A DNA stretch of 64,000 bases from positions 1 to 64,000 of the forward strand of contig NZ_JAUSSN010000001.1 in NCBI RefSeq assembly GCF_030812335.1, given 5' to 3'. The position numbers and the translations under genes were made by a program. The DNA is from Pseudarthrobacter oxydans. Lineage in GTDB: Bacteria > Actinomycetota > Actinomycetes > Actinomycetales > Micrococcaceae. This document shows positions 7,049 through 17,028 of this stretch, piece after piece (the first letter of the stretch is position 1; the number at the start of each line of letters is the position of its first letter). Below the pieces are notes generated by a model. The model made no database searches. It was not told the DNA's origin and worked only from the letters and a program-made list of their open reading frames with translations.

Positions 7049-8128
7049 CTAGAGCTCGGCCTTCCCCTGCCGCCAGTACCCCATAAACGCCACCTGCTTC
7101 CGGTCGATCCCGACATCCCGCACCAGGTACCGGCGCATCTCCTTGACGACTCCCGCTTCACCGGCAATCCAGGCGTAGAACGGCATTGCCCCCGCGGGCT
7201 TGTCCGGATTCCGGCTGGCGCTGATCGCCGCGGCGTCCATCCGGGCGGGGGTCTCCCAGAGGATGTCGTGGTCCACGTTGACGTCCTCGGGCTCGGGTCC
7301 CGCCGCAGGCTCAACGGAGGGCCGGAGCCCGACCCAGCCGGGGAGGGTCACGGCGGCCCGGACCGCTTCCTGCAGCATTTCGCCGTGCGGACGTGACCGG
7401 CCGATCGCCGCACCGCGCGCGAGCCAGGTGATCTCGACGTCGGCGGCTGTCGTGATGCCCTGGAAGTCGCCGGCCTCCGGAACCTCGAGGATGGCATGCC
7501 CGCTGAAGTACGGCGGCAGGCTCTCAAGAATGGCGCTGATGGCAGGGACGGCCGTCTCATCACCGGCCAGCAGGACCCGCTGGGCCATCCCCGGACGCCA
7601 TTCGATCCCCGAGTAGGTTTCGGCGGTGACGCAGTGCGCGGCCCGGTTGTTGGGTCCGATCAGGGTCAGGGTGTCCCCAGGTTTGGCGTTGCGGGCCCAG
7701 TTGGCGGCCGGTCCGCCGTGGCCGGCGGCGTCGAAGTGCATCACGAAGTCGACGTCGAGTTCCGGGTAGACGGCGTCGAGGCGTTCCTGCCGCACGGTGT
7801 AGGTGCGCATGGACCCGCGGGTTTCAGGATCCATGGCCAGCCACTCGCGGTACCAGCCGGCCTGCTCCGTCCGGAATTCCGGCAGCGGCAGCGCGGTGCC
7901 GTCGGGCGCCAGCGAGGGGATCATGAGTTTGATGCGCAGGTCCAGGGTGCTGCCATGGACACCGAAGTTCCGCAACGAATAGCCGCCCAGGGTGACCCGC
8001 CGGAAGTTCGGTCCGAGCTCCTGGACCGCCGTGACCTGGACGTCGAAGGCCTGGGTCATGGGCTCGGTGGCGGGTGCGGTTTTGAGGGCCGACCGGGTGC
8101 GGGCCGGGGTGGGGTTCGTGGCAGTCAT
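7049..8128 (-). CDS. Siderophore-interacting protein (NADPH-dependent ferric-siderophore reductase)
   Basis: 359 aa. An N-terminal FAD-binding barrel of the siderophore-interacting family (FRRVTLGGYSLRNFG; RTYTVRQER contacts FAD) is followed by a C-terminal SIP/NAD-binding half (VLLAGDETAVPAISAIL, FYAWIAGEAGVVKEMRRYL). It reduces imported Fe(III)-siderophore in the cytoplasm so that iron is released. Its ATG overlaps the stop of the ABC ATPase gene by 4 nt, and it is the last gene of the iron-uptake operon read from 12325 leftward. Confidence 0.92.
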   Translation of the reverse strand: MTATNPTPARTRSALKTAPATEPMTQAFDVQVTAVQELGPNFRRVTLGGYSLRNFGVHGSTLDLRIKLMIPSLAPDGTALPLPEFRTEQAGWYREWLAMDPETRGSMRTYTVRQERLDAVYPELDVDFVMHFDAAGHGGPAANWARNAKPGDTLTLIGPNNRAAHCVTAETYSGIEWRPGMAQRVLLAGDETAVPAISAILESLPPYFSGHAILEVPEAGDFQGITTAADVEITWLARGAAIGRSRPHGEMLQEAVRAAVTLPGWVGLRPSVEPAAGPEPEDVNVDHDILWETPARMDAAAISASRNPDKPAGAMPFYAWIAGEAGVVKEMRRYLVRDVGIDRKQVAFMGYWRQGKAEL

Positions 8129-8955
8129 GGGACCAGCTCCAGGGTTGTGGTTTGCGGGACGGCGGCATGGTGGCGGCCCACCGGGATGATCAGGGGTGCC
8201 CCCGACACCGGGTCCGAGAGCACCCGGGACTCCAGGCCGAACACCTCGCGGACGAGTTCCTCGGTGACGACCGACCGGGCGGCGCCTTCGGCGACGATCT
8301 GTCCGTTCTTCATCGCGATGATGTGGTCGGCGTACCGCGCGGCGAGGTTGAGGTCGTGCAGCACGATCGCCACGGTGGTGCCGCGCTGCTTGTTGAGGTC
8401 CGTGATGAGGTCCAGGACCTCCACCTGGTGGGTGAGGTCCAGGTAGGTGGTGGGCTCATCCAGCAGCAGCACTTCGGTCTCCTGGGCCAGGGCCATCGCG
8501 ATCCACACGCGCTGCCGCTGCCCGCCGGAGAGCTCGTCCACGTTCCGCCCGGCGAGTTCCAGCGTTTCGGTGGCGGCCATCGCCTGCTGCACCGCACGCT
8601 CGTCGTCCGGGGAGCCGCCCGCGGACCGGAAGAATCCCTGGTGCGGGTAGCGGCCGCGGCCCACCAGGTCCCGGACGGTGATGCCGTCCGGCGCCGTGGG
8701 ATGCTGCGGCAGCAGGCCCAGGGTGCGGGCCACCTCGCGGGCGGGTCTGCGGTGGATGTCCCGCCCGTCCAGGGTGACGGTGCCGGCGGCAGGCTTGAGC
8801 AGCCGGGCGAGGCCCCGGAGCAGGGTGGACTTTCCGCAGGCGTTGGCGCCGACGATCATGGTCACCTTGCCCTCCGGGATTTCCGCGGAGAGCCCCTCGA
8901 TCACGGTCCGCTGGTCGTATTTGAGCCGCAGGCCGGAGGTCTGGAGAGTTGCCAT
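8125..8955 (-). CDS. Iron-siderophore ABC transporter, ATP-binding protein
   Basis: 276 aa, FecE/FepC type. Walker A GANACGKST at residues 36-44, signature LSGGQRQRVWIAMALAQ, Walker B LLLDEPTTYLD with the D-loop, and H-loop VLHDLNLAARYAD. It energises import of ferric siderophores through the two neighbouring permeases. One base separates its start from the stop of the upstream permease gene, and it overlaps the downstream reductase by 4 bp, so the operon is tightly coupled. Confidence 0.95.
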   Translation of the reverse strand: MATLQTSGLRLKYDQRTVIEGLSAEIPEGKVTMIVGANACGKSTLLRGLARLLKPAAGTVTLDGRDIHRRPAREVARTLGLLPQHPTAPDGITVRDLVGRGRYPHQGFFRSAGGSPDDERAVQQAMAATETLELAGRNVDELSGGQRQRVWIAMALAQETEVLLLDEPTTYLDLTHQVEVLDLITDLNKQRGTTVAIVLHDLNLAARYADHIIAMKNGQIVAEGAARSVVTEELVREVFGLESRVLSDPVSGAPLIIPVGRHHAAVPQTTTLELVP

Positions 8956-8956
8956 C

Positions 8957-10144
8957 TCAGGCGTCCTTTCGGTTGGAAGTGACGAGCAGCCAGAGCAGGA
9001 ACGGGGCGCCGAGGGCCCCGGTCACCACCCCGACCGGCAGGACCGTTCCGGCCAGCAGGAGCGGCGCGATGTTGGCGGCAAAGTAGTCGGCGCTCAGCAC
9101 GATCAGCACCCCGGCCAGGGCCGACGCCGGCAGGCTCGCCTTGCGGACGAACCGGCGGGCGATCGGCCCGGCGAGAAACGCGACGAACGCCACGGGCCCG
9201 GCGGCCGCCGTCGCCGCGGCGGCAAGGCCGACGGCGGTGACCACGATGCCCAGCCGGGCCGCCCCGACCCGGACGCCCAGGCCCGCCGCGGTGTCGTCGC
9301 CGAGTTCGAGGATGCGCAGCGGCCCGGCGAGGACCGCGACGGCGGGCACCAGCACGAGCAGGGCGAGGCCGAGGACCCCGGCCCGGTCCCAGTTGGCCGA
9401 ATTGAGCGAGCCGTTGAGCCAGATCAGGACCTCGGCGGCGGTCCGGATGTCCGCCCGGGTCATCAGGAAGCTGACCACGGCGTGGAGGGCGGCGGCGATC
9501 CCCACTCCGGCGAGGATCAGCCGGCTGCCGGCGGCGTCGCCCCGCTGTCCCCCGGAGCCGAGGGATCCGCTGCGGGAGATGCCGTAGATCAGGGCGGCCA
9601 CGGCCAGGGCACCGGCGAAGGCGGCACCCGAAACCACGGCACCGGACGCGCCGAAGACGACAATCGCGGTCACCGCCGCGGCGCTGGCACCGTAGCTGAT
9701 CCCGATCACGTCCGGACTGGCCAGGGGGTTGCGGAGCATGGTCTGGAACAGCGCGCCGGACAGCCCGAACGCGGCCCCGATCAGCGTTCCCACAACGGCG
9801 CGCGGCAGCTTGTGCTCCATCACGATGAAGCTCGCGCCCGGAATCTTCTCGCCTGCGGTGAGGTGCGCGGCCAGGATCCTGAAGAAGTCGGGAATGGTGA
9901 CGGTATAGCTGCCCAGGAGCACGCTGGCCGCGAAGAGTGCCACGACGGCCAGGGCCAGGATGCCCGTGCGGTTGAGCACGGCCCCGCGAGGTGCGAGAAA
10001 ACGCCGATGCTTGGGCGGAACATGGGCGCCAAGTGTCACCTCGGCGGGGGATTCCCGGGCGGGGGGTGTCACGTCGGGGGCGGGCCGGACCTGCGCTGCG
10101 GGCCGGACCTGCGCTGCGGGCTGGGTCTGCGGGGCGGTTGTCAT
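8957..10144 (-). CDS. Iron-siderophore ABC transporter permease (FecCD family, FepG-like)
   Basis: 395 aa with about ten transmembrane helices. FecCD features: LPRAVVGTLIGAAFGLSGALFQTMLRNPLASPDVIGISYGAS and the C-terminal GPVAFVAFLAGPIARRFV followed by LPVGVVTGALGAPFLLWLL. The first 60 residues form a cytoplasmic extension rich in Pro, Ala and Gln, with a near-duplicated PAAQVRPAAQVRP stretch. It pairs with the permease at 10141-11214 to form the membrane channel; the start overlaps that gene's stop by 4 nt. Confidence 0.93.
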   Translation of the reverse strand: MTTAPQTQPAAQVRPAAQVRPAPDVTPPARESPAEVTLGAHVPPKHRRFLAPRGAVLNRTGILALAVVALFAASVLLGSYTVTIPDFFRILAAHLTAGEKIPGASFIVMEHKLPRAVVGTLIGAAFGLSGALFQTMLRNPLASPDVIGISYGASAAAVTAIVVFGASGAVVSGAAFAGALAVAALIYGISRSGSLGSGGQRGDAAGSRLILAGVGIAAALHAVVSFLMTRADIRTAAEVLIWLNGSLNSANWDRAGVLGLALLVLVPAVAVLAGPLRILELGDDTAAGLGVRVGAARLGIVVTAVGLAAAATAAAGPVAFVAFLAGPIARRFVRKASLPASALAGVLIVLSADYFAANIAPLLLAGTVLPVGVVTGALGAPFLLWLLVTSNRKDA

Positions 10145-11214
10145 AGCCCGGCCCCCTTGCTGCGCCGGACCAGCCAGACGAACACCGGGGCACCGACGAG
10201 GGCGGTCATGATCCCGGCAGGGACTTCACCCGGAAGCAGGATCACGCGGCCGATCATGTCGGCGGTCAACAGCAGTGCCGGGGCCAGGACCAGCGAAAAG
10301 GGCAGGATCCAGCGGTAGTCGGGGCCGGTGAGGAACCGGACGGCGTGCGGAATGATAAGTCCCACGAAGCCGATCGGGCCGGCCAGCGCCGTGGCCGAGC
10401 CGCAGAGCAGGACGATCCCAAGGGCGGTGATGCCGCGGGCCAGCCCGACGCGCTGGCCCAGGCCGCGGGCGATGTCGTCGCCGAGGGCGAGGTTGTTGAG
10501 GATCCGGCCGGTGGCGAGCACAATCACGGCCCCCAGCAGCAGGAACGGCAGGCCCGGGAGGATCACGGACCAGTCGCGGCCGGCGATCCCGCCGACCTGC
10601 CAGAACCTGAAGCGGTCCAGGGTGTCCCGGCTGGAGACCAGGATGACGTTCATGAGGGAAAAGAGACCGGCGCTCAGGGCGGCGCCGGCGAGGGCGAGCT
10701 TCACCGGCGTCGCGCCGTCCCGGCCGAGTGAGGCGATCAGGTAGACCACGACGGCGGCGGCCGCGGCGCCGACGAACGCGAACCAGATGTACCCGGTCAG
10801 CGAGGACACGCCGAAGATGTAGATTCCGGTGACGACGGCCAGCGCGGCGCCGGCGTTGATGCCGATAATGCCCGGGTCGGCGAGCGGATTGCGGGCAACG
10901 CCCTGCATCGCGGCTCCCGCGAGCCCGAGGGCGGCCCCGGCCAGCAGGCCCAGGACGGTGCGCGGGATGCGGGCATGGACAACGGCGTGGTCGCCGTCGG
11001 CCGGATCGAACCGGGTCAGCGCCTGCCAGACGGTGTCCAGGGCCAGGCCCCGGGCTCCGATGGCGAACGACGCCAGGGTCACGAGCGCCAGCACGACGAC
11101 GGCGGCCAGCAGCCAGAGCACGCGCGGTCCCCGGGCGGGGACGGCAACACCCGTGGGTGTCTCCGGGGCGGGCCGGGCGGCTGCGGAGACCGCCGTCGTC
11201 GTCAGTTGGCTCAT
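10141..11214 (-). CDS. Iron-siderophore ABC transporter permease (FecCD family, FepD-like)
   Basis: 357 aa, about nine or ten transmembrane helices. The family motif RIPRTVLGLLAGAALGLAG and the following NPLADPGIIGINAGA identify a BtuC/FecD permease; the C-terminal half carries GPIGFVGLIIPHAVRFLTG and EVPAGIMTALVGAPVFVWLV. It forms the translocation pathway with the second permease. It begins 10 nt after the stop of the binding-protein gene, in one operon. Confidence 0.93.
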   Translation of the reverse strand: MSQLTTTAVSAAARPAPETPTGVAVPARGPRVLWLLAAVVVLALVTLASFAIGARGLALDTVWQALTRFDPADGDHAVVHARIPRTVLGLLAGAALGLAGAAMQGVARNPLADPGIIGINAGAALAVVTGIYIFGVSSLTGYIWFAFVGAAAAAVVVYLIASLGRDGATPVKLALAGAALSAGLFSLMNVILVSSRDTLDRFRFWQVGGIAGRDWSVILPGLPFLLLGAVIVLATGRILNNLALGDDIARGLGQRVGLARGITALGIVLLCGSATALAGPIGFVGLIIPHAVRFLTGPDYRWILPFSLVLAPALLLTADMIGRVILLPGEVPAGIMTALVGAPVFVWLVRRSKGAGL

Positions 11215-11224
11215 GGGATTGTGC

Positions 11225-12325
11225 CTACTTCACCGCGGCAGTGACGTTGTCCGCTGCGGTGGCCAGCTGCGGCAGGAACGTGTCCAGCGACCACGGCAGG
11301 CTCAGCGGCGACGAAGCCGAGATGGACAGCGTCAGGGTGTTGTCCGAGTCGGCAACCAGGGTGCCCTTCTTGATGGCCGGGATCTGGCCGAGCAGCGGGT
11401 CTGCCTTGATGGAGTCGGTGGTGGCTGCGTCCGGAACCCAGGTGACGAAGATGTCGGATTCGAGTTCGTTGGCCTTCTCGGCGGACCACGGGATGAAGAA
11501 CTCCTTGGAGCCCTTGGAGTTATCTTCCACCACGGGGGCCAGCTTCATGCCGATCTCGCTGAGGAAGCGGGGGCGGTTGTCGTTGGCGGTGTAGACGTTG
11601 ACTCCGTCAGGCGAGGCGGGCTCCAGGTTGCCGTAGATGAAGCTCTTGCCGGCGATCTGCGGGTACTCGGAGACCTTTTCCTTGATGGTGGCCTCGGTGT
11701 CGGCGACCAGCTTGGTGGCTTCGGCGTCCTTGCCGAGGGCCTTGCCGATGATGGCGGTGGAATCCTGCCAGGAGGTTCCGTAGGCGATCTCAGGGTGGGC
11801 CACCACGGGGGCGATTTCGCTGAGCTTCTTGTAGTCCTCCTCCGTGAGGCCGGAGTAGGCACCGAGGATGACGTCCGGGTTGAGCTTGGCGATCTCGGTG
11901 AAGTTGACGCCGTCGGCCTCGGAGAACTGGACCGGGGCCTTGTCCGAACCGAAGCCGGCGCCGAGCTTTTGGAGTGCGGCATCCTTCCACGGGGTGGATC
12001 CCTGGTCGTTGCCGCCCCATTCGTTCTTCGGGACACCCACGGGAACCACACCAAGGGCGAGTGCCACATCGTCGTTGACCCAGGACACGGTGACGACGCG
12101 CGTCGGCTGTTCCTTGATGGTGGTCTCGCCGAACACGTGCTTGATGGTCACGGGGAAGGCGGAGCTGGCCGACTGGCTGGGGGCGTCCGCCGCCGTCGAG
12201 TTGGCCGGGCCGGTGGAGCAGGCCGTCAGGGACAGCGCGACGGCGGCGAGAGCAGCAGTTGCCTGGCCGGTGGCGCGGAGGAAGCGGCGTCTGGGCACGG
12301 TGCGGCCCGGGGCAGGGAGAGGCAT
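11225..12325 (-). CDS. Iron-siderophore ABC transporter substrate-binding lipoprotein
   Basis: 366 aa. The N-terminus combines a twin-arginine-like RRRFLRATGQ with a lipobox LTAC around residues 34-37, so it is an exported lipoprotein, possibly Tat-dependent. The rest is a FepB/FhuD-type type III binding protein (FGETTIKEQPTRVVTVSW; AVEDN region before the C-lobe). It captures ferric siderophore at the outer face of the membrane and is the first gene of the iron operon. AAGGAA precedes the ATG and an IdeR-like box lies about 30 bp upstream. Confidence 0.93.
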   Translation of the reverse strand: MPLPAPGRTVPRRRFLRATGQATAALAAVALSLTACSTGPANSTAADAPSQSASSAFPVTIKHVFGETTIKEQPTRVVTVSWVNDDVALALGVVPVGVPKNEWGGNDQGSTPWKDAALQKLGAGFGSDKAPVQFSEADGVNFTEIAKLNPDVILGAYSGLTEEDYKKLSEIAPVVAHPEIAYGTSWQDSTAIIGKALGKDAEATKLVADTEATIKEKVSEYPQIAGKSFIYGNLEPASPDGVNVYTANDNRPRFLSEIGMKLAPVVEDNSKGSKEFFIPWSAEKANELESDIFVTWVPDAATTDSIKADPLLGQIPAIKKGTLVADSDNTLTLSISASSPLSLPWSLDTFLPQLATAADNVTAAVK

Positions 12326-12352
12326 GGGATTCCTTAGGTCAATGATGCGAAC

Positions 12353-12371
12353 CCAAGTAAGGCTAGCCTAT
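12353..12371 (-). promoter_or_regulatory. IdeR/DmdR-type iron box
   Basis: The minus strand reads AAGGATAGGCTAGCCTTAC, matching about 14 of 19 positions of the IdeR/DtxR consensus TTAGGTTAGGCTAACCTAA. A half-site TTAGGTTA lies about 45 bp farther upstream. TAGGCT in the box could serve as the -10 of the siderophore operon, so Fe-bound repressor would block polymerase directly. Position and family knowledge support iron repression. Confidence 0.75.
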
Positions 12372-12441
12372 CCTTGCGGAAATTACGCAAACCTTTCGTA
12401 ACCTAATAGGCGGAACCGCAGCCCTACCCCCGCTTTAAATA

Positions 12442-12506
12442 GCAACGCGGGGTCACCTACGGCCCATCCCGGCGGGGATTATGGGCGGCTGGTGACCCCG
12501 CGTTGC
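12442..12506 (-). repeat. 65-bp palindromic repeat, copy 1
   Basis: Begins GCAACGCGGGGTCA and ends with its perfect complement TGACCCCGCGTTGC. An inner pair CGCCCAT / ATGGGC forms a second stem. The reverse complement matches copies 2 (58532-58596) and 3 (59236-59300), all exactly 65 bp. It starts 12 bp past the jetC stop in the orientation of jetC, suggesting a 3'-end structure. Confidence 0.85.
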
Positions 12507-12518
12507 TTGGGGCGGAGG

Positions 12519-15500
12519 TCAGCGGAGGACGATGTCCACCGGGTTCGCCTCGGAGCGCCAGGTCCCCTCGGTGCCGGGCCGCGGTCCGATGACGGGAGCG
12601 GTGAGCACGCCGGAACGATTGGTGCGCTTGTCCCGCAGGATCTCCGTGACGGAACCAAGGTGCCGGGACAGGTCGATCACGTTCTCGGGTGCGGCCAGGA
12701 GCAGCTGGAAACCGAACTCATGCAGCGCCTTGATCCCGGCGCCGGCGAATTCCTCCGAAGCCAGCACGAAGGCCTCGTCCATCATCACGGTGCCGTAGGT
12801 GGTGAAGCCCTGCTCGGCGATGCCCAGCTGGTAGCTCAGCGCCGCGGCCATGATGAATGCCGTGAAGCGCTGCCGCTCGCCGCCGGACATCGATCCGGTG
12901 TCCGCGTGCATAAAGACCTCGGTCTTCTTCCGCCCGCCCTTCGCCGCCCGCGAACCCTGGACCTCGCGGTGCTCCTTGCACTGGATAAAGAGGTGCCCGC
13001 GGACGTCCAGCACTTCGGCACGCCAGCGCCGGTCCTCGGGGGTCTGCGAGCCGAGCCGCTTGACGAGCGTTTCGAGCGACTTGTAGCGGTTGCCGAGCTC
13101 GGCGTCGTCGTCCGCTTCCGCGCCGGAAGCACCGGACGCCGGAGCGGCCGCCTTTCCGGGGCGGGTGTGCCGGACCTTCAGCGCGTTCTGGATCGCATCC
13201 TTGAACTGCTTGGCGGTGGCGGGCAGGGTCTGCTTGATGTCGAGTTCCAGGAAGCTGCCCTCATGGAAGTTCACCTCGGAGAGGATCCCGTTGAGCGGCA
13301 GGATGCGGCTGCTGATCGAGCGGCGCTCCTCGTCCAGCAGGTGCAGCAGGGTGCTGAAGGATTCGTGCGTGCGCTGGTTGAAGAACTGCCGGAATTCGGC
13401 TTCCTGCGCGGGAAGGCCGTCGCTGACGATGGCGTGGTAGCGGGCTTCGAACTCCCCCGCCGCGCCGATCGAGGTGCCGTGGTCCGCGGAAATCGCCGTT
13501 CCCCACTCGCGGACGAAGCCCTCGAAGATGCGCATGAGCCGCTCCGAGGTCGCCTGCCCGCGGGATTCGGCCGCGTGCAGCTCGGCGAGGAGCCGGGTCC
13601 GGACCTGGTTGGCGAGGTTGTCCAGCTCGTGCATTTCCAGGACGTCGCCGAAGTCCGCGAAGTACGGTTCCAGTGCCGTGACGGTGGCGTCCGACGGCGG
13701 CGCCTGCGCCAGGCGGTCCCTTGCGGCGTCCAGCAGCGAATCGGCGGAGGTCAGCTGCGCGTCAACTGCCTTGTATTCGCTTTGCAGCACGGCCGCGGCC
13801 TCGGTGCTGGACTGGTGCTTGTGCCGGGCCGCCTCGATGTTGGCCCGCAGCGGTTCCAGATCCGCCTGCGCGGCGAGGGCGTCCTTGAGCCGCTGCTCGA
13901 TCCGGGCGAGTTCGTCCGCGGCCACGGCGGCCGAGACCTGTTCCCAGGGCCGGTGGTCGTCGGCAACGCGGCGCAGGGCCTCGAGCTGCCGGCTCATTCC
14001 CTGGTGCGATTCCTCCCGGCTCTGCGCCAGCTCGGCGGCCTTGGCGAGTTCCTGCTGCAGGTCCTCGACCTGCGCGGCCACCAGCTCCAGTTTGGCGGCG
14101 TTGTCGAAGCCGAGGACATAGTCCTGCCGGCCGGTGAAACGGTCATCCTTTTCCACGGTATGGCGGTTGCGCTTGACCACACCGCCCAGGCTCAGGCCCT
14201 TGTCCAGCCGTGCCAGCTCGTCCGGGTCCTCAACGCAGGGGTAGGCGAAATCGAGGGCGATCCGTTCCCGGATCCACTCGCCCGCTTCCGCGGACGGTCC
14301 CATGATGAGGATGTCCAGTTTGGTGAGCAGATCGCCGTCGGCCGCGTCCTGCACGGCCAGCGCCCCGCCGGCGAGCGGCTTCGAGACGTCCACCGCCCGC
14401 AGCGCTCCGCGGACGGAATGGTCGTTGAGGTAGCGGGTCACGGCGCCGAAGTGCTCGCCGGGGACCAGCAGCGTGGTGGCGAGGCTGCGCAGCGCCCGCT
14501 CGGCGGCCGGCCGCCACCGTTCCTGGCCCTCCGCAAGGTCGATCAGCTCGCCGCCGAACGGCATCTGCTCCTCGGGCACGCCCGTGGCCGCGGCGATGGC
14601 GCTGCGGTTTTCAATGCTCGACGGCGGCAGCAGGGACTTGCGCGTCCTGAGCGACCCCAGTTCCTGCTGGGCCGCGGCGAGCTCGCGCTTCCTGGTCGCG
14701 TGGCCGTCGAACGCCTCGAAACGAAGCTCCTTGAGCGCCTCCGAATCGTCTTTCAGCTCGGCCGAGCGGGCGGCCGCATGCTCGTGGGCCTGCTCCCAGC
14801 CGGCCGCGGACCACTGAAGTTCCAGGCCGGCGTCGGAGAGGGCCTTCCGGGCCGATTCCTCGACCTGCTGGCGGAGCTTGAGCCCCACCCGGGCGTTCTC
14901 CAGCGCCTGCTCGATCGCGGAGATCGCGTTGCCGCCCTGGTTGTTGTAGTCCGCCTCGAGCTGCCGCAGTTCCTTGGCCAGGCCGTCCCGGATGCCGCGC
15001 TCGGCGCCGAGTTCCTTGGCCTTCGCCTGGGCCAGGTCCTTGAACCGGGCGAGCGTTTTCTCGTGGACCGTGACGGCCAGCTGCTGCCGGTAGGCCTCGA
15101 ATTCCTCGCCGGCCAGCTCCCGCAGGCGGTTCGCGTCCAGCAGCGACTGGGCATACTCCTTGTTCAGCCCGGGGACCGGGGCCAGCTGGTCGCGCTGCTG
15201 CCGGACGTCCTCGAGGCGCTGCCGGATCGACATCAGGTTGCTGAATTCCTCGACGACGTCATCGGCCGCCGTCAGCGTGGCGGGCGCGTCCAGGACCTGG
15301 TCCCGGAAGAAGTTGTTGACGCTGCCGCCGAGGCCCTTGCCGGCCTGGATGACCCGCAGCAGCGGCAGGGCCTGGTCCGAATTGATCCCGAGCAGGCGCC
15401 GGAAGCGTTCCGCGAAGGCCTTGTGCACGTCGAAGATCTGGGCGTCCGGGAAGAGCACGTCCAGCGCCGACTTGGTAAAGCGCTTCTCCGCGATGCCCTC

Positions 15501-15995
15501 GATTGCCGCGAGGTCCAGCGGCTTGTTGTCGATCAGGTAGTACCGGCCGACGCTGGACTCCGTGCCGTTCTTGGGCAGGTCGAACAGCGCCGATACGGTC
15601 ACCCGGGTGCCGGCGGCGTTGTCGAAGGTCAGCGCGACCGCGGACCAGGTGGCGCCGGGGCGCTGGAACGCACTCGCCGAGCCTTCGCCGACGGCTTTGT
15701 CCCCCACCTTGCCGCGCATGTAGGTGAAGGTGGTCCGCTTGTCCTCGACCGCGCCGCCCGCGCGCTGGGCCGCGGCCTCGTTGGAGCGCGGCCTGGCGTC
15801 GAAGACCCGGAGCATCGCGTCGAACAGCGTGGACTTGCCGACGCCGGAATTGCCGGTCAGCAGGGTGCCGTTGCGGTCCACGTGCATCGTGTGGGCGCCG
15901 TGGAAGGTGCCCCAGTTGACGACCTGGACCAGGGCGAGGCGCATCTGGCCAGGGTTCGTGAGCTCGCCCATCGGGAGCATGGTGGCGATGCTCAT
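12519..15995 (-). CDS. jetC: JetC/MksF: SMC-like ATPase of a Wadjet/MksBEF-type complex
   Basis: 1158 aa. The N-terminal ATPase half has Walker [10 protein letters not shown] at residues 48-56. The centre is a long charged, coiled-coil-forming region (about 260-850). The C-terminal half has the ABC signature MSGGERQR (about 1035) and Walker B VMMDEAF (about 1070), followed by the LLLAAPENV region. This is the domain plan of the SMC-like motor of the Wadjet/condensin-like family, which extrudes and recognises small circular DNA in known systems. All ATPase motifs look intact. Its ATG overlaps the jetB stop by 4 nt. The partner nuclease gene jetD normally found alongside is absent downstream, where only a 65-bp repeat and the iron operon follow. 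Confidence 0.9.
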   Translation of the reverse strand: MSIATMLPMGELTNPGQMRLALVQVVNWGTFHGAHTMHVDRNGTLLTGNSGVGKSTLFDAMLRVFDARPRSNEAAAQRAGGAVEDKRTTFTYMRGKVGDKAVGEGSASAFQRPGATWSAVALTFDNAAGTRVTVSALFDLPKNGTESSVGRYYLIDNKPLDLAAIEGIAEKRFTKSALDVLFPDAQIFDVHKAFAERFRRLLGINSDQALPLLRVIQAGKGLGGSVNNFFRDQVLDAPATLTAADDVVEEFSNLMSIRQRLEDVRQQRDQLAPVPGLNKEYAQSLLDANRLRELAGEEFEAYRQQLAVTVHEKTLARFKDLAQAKAKELGAERGIRDGLAKELRQLEADYNNQGGNAISAIEQALENARVGLKLRQQVEESARKALSDAGLELQWSAAGWEQAHEHAAARSAELKDDSEALKELRFEAFDGHATRKRELAAAQQELGSLRTRKSLLPPSSIENRSAIAAATGVPEEQMPFGGELIDLAEGQERWRPAAERALRSLATTLLVPGEHFGAVTRYLNDHSVRGALRAVDVSKPLAGGALAVQDAADGDLLTKLDILIMGPSAEAGEWIRERIALDFAYPCVEDPDELARLDKGLSLGGVVKRNRHTVEKDDRFTGRQDYVLGFDNAAKLELVAAQVEDLQQELAKAAELAQSREESHQGMSRQLEALRRVADDHRPWEQVSAAVAADELARIEQRLKDALAAQADLEPLRANIEAARHKHQSSTEAAAVLQSEYKAVDAQLTSADSLLDAARDRLAQAPPSDATVTALEPYFADFGDVLEMHELDNLANQVRTRLLAELHAAESRGQATSERLMRIFEGFVREWGTAISADHGTSIGAAGEFEARYHAIVSDGLPAQEAEFRQFFNQRTHESFSTLLHLLDEERRSISSRILPLNGILSEVNFHEGSFLELDIKQTLPATAKQFKDAIQNALKVRHTRPGKAAAPASGASGAEADDDAELGNRYKSLETLVKRLGSQTPEDRRWRAEVLDVRGHLFIQCKEHREVQGSRAAKGGRKKTEVFMHADTGSMSGGERQRFTAFIMAAALSYQLGIAEQGFTTYGTVMMDEAFVLASEEFAGAGIKALHEFGFQLLLAAPENVIDLSRHLGSVTEILRDKRTNRSGVLTAPVIGPRPGTEGTWRSEANPVDIVLR

Positions 15996-17026
15996 TTGGC
16001 TGCCTCTGCTTCGGTGTGGCTGGGTGACGCCGACGGCGATGCCGCCCCCGCCCCTTCGCCGCGCAGCTGATCTTCGATCAGCTCAGCGCGCGACTCCGAC
16101 AGGCCCGATGCCACTCCCTGGGCGGCATCGCCATCGTCGTCTTCGTCGCTCAGCTCACCTTGGGCGGCATCGCCGTCGTCGTCTTCGCTGTCCGTGTCGG
16201 CTGCTTCGTCGTTGTCGTCGTCACCTTCGGCGTCCTCATCCGCGCGAGCTGGCTTGTCGCCGTCGAACTCCAGCAGGGGTTCGGTGCCGGACTGGTCGGT
16301 GCTGGCGGCTACCAGGGCGTCGATTTGGGCGGGGATGTCGCCGATGTTTTCGAAGGGGAGGGCCAGGGGGAGGGCGTTGGAGATGGTGTAGACGTCGTCG
16401 AGGCCGGTGGCGAGGAGGAGCTGGCGGGCCAGGAGTTTGGTGATGGCGCGGTTGACGACGTCGGAATCGCGCAGGGCGTCCTGCTGGCCGGCCGGCTGGT
16501 AGTGGGCCACGAGTTCGGCGATTTCCTCGCGCGTGATCGTGGGGTCGGTCTGTGCCGTGACGTGGCGGTCCAGGAGCAGGCGCAGGCGGAGCAACACGAT
16601 GGTTTCGACCCGGCTCAGGGCCCGCTGCTGGCGCAGGATGCTGGAGCGGGTGCTGCCGCCGATGGCCTCGGGGTCCACCGGGCGCAGGACGGCCACCTTG
16701 CGTTCGTGGTCCAGCTGCAGGGTCAGGAAGAGTTCGGACAGGCGGCTGCGCAGGATCAGCTGGTTGTCCAGGAGCGTGGTCCAGAGCTTTTCGTCCCGGC
16801 CGCCGTCGATGTACGGGCCTTTGAGGAGCTTCACGAGGGCCTGGCGGACCTTCATCGGGAGCACGCCGGTGTCACCCGGGAAGAGCGCAGCGCCGTCGAC
16901 GAACGTGTCCCGCGGGGTGACCGTGAACGGGGCGGCGTGGACATGCCGGGCGGGCTCCGCGGCCGCGGGGGCACCCTCGGCTGCCTCGGCCGTGTCTTCC
17001 ACTGCCGCGTGGGAAAGTTCAGTCAT
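15992..17026 (-). CDS. jetB: JetB/MksE: DUF4194 subunit of the SMC-like complex
   Basis: 344 aa. A DUF4194 winged-helix kite-like core spans about residues 40-240 ([34 protein letters not shown]). Family members bridge the kleisin and the SMC-like ATPase. The last 100 residues are highly acidic and contain an imperfect 14-aa tandem repeat with core [10 protein letters not shown] twice (DNA about 16120-16190). The ATG lies 2 nt after the jetA stop with AAGGA upstream; the end overlaps jetC. The acidic tail is unusual and may be a disordered or DNA-mimicking segment; this is inference. Confidence 0.85.
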   Translation of the reverse strand: MTELSHAAVEDTAEAAEGAPAAAEPARHVHAAPFTVTPRDTFVDGAALFPGDTGVLPMKVRQALVKLLKGPYIDGGRDEKLWTTLLDNQLILRSRLSELFLTLQLDHERKVAVLRPVDPEAIGGSTRSSILRQQRALSRVETIVLLRLRLLLDRHVTAQTDPTITREEIAELVAHYQPAGQQDALRDSDVVNRAITKLLARQLLLATGLDDVYTISNALPLALPFENIGDIPAQIDALVAASTDQSGTEPLLEFDGDKPARADEDAEGDDDNDEAADTDSEDDDGDAAQGELSDEDDDGDAAQGVASGLSESRAELIEDQLRGEGAGAASPSASPSHTEAEAAK

Positions 17027-17028
17027 CT

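Noticed and set aside
12492-16070. Long plus-strand open frame opposite jetC, over 1100 codons
   Set aside because: It mirrors the codon pattern of jetC on the other strand, has no domain recognised, and is a common artefact in high-GC genes.
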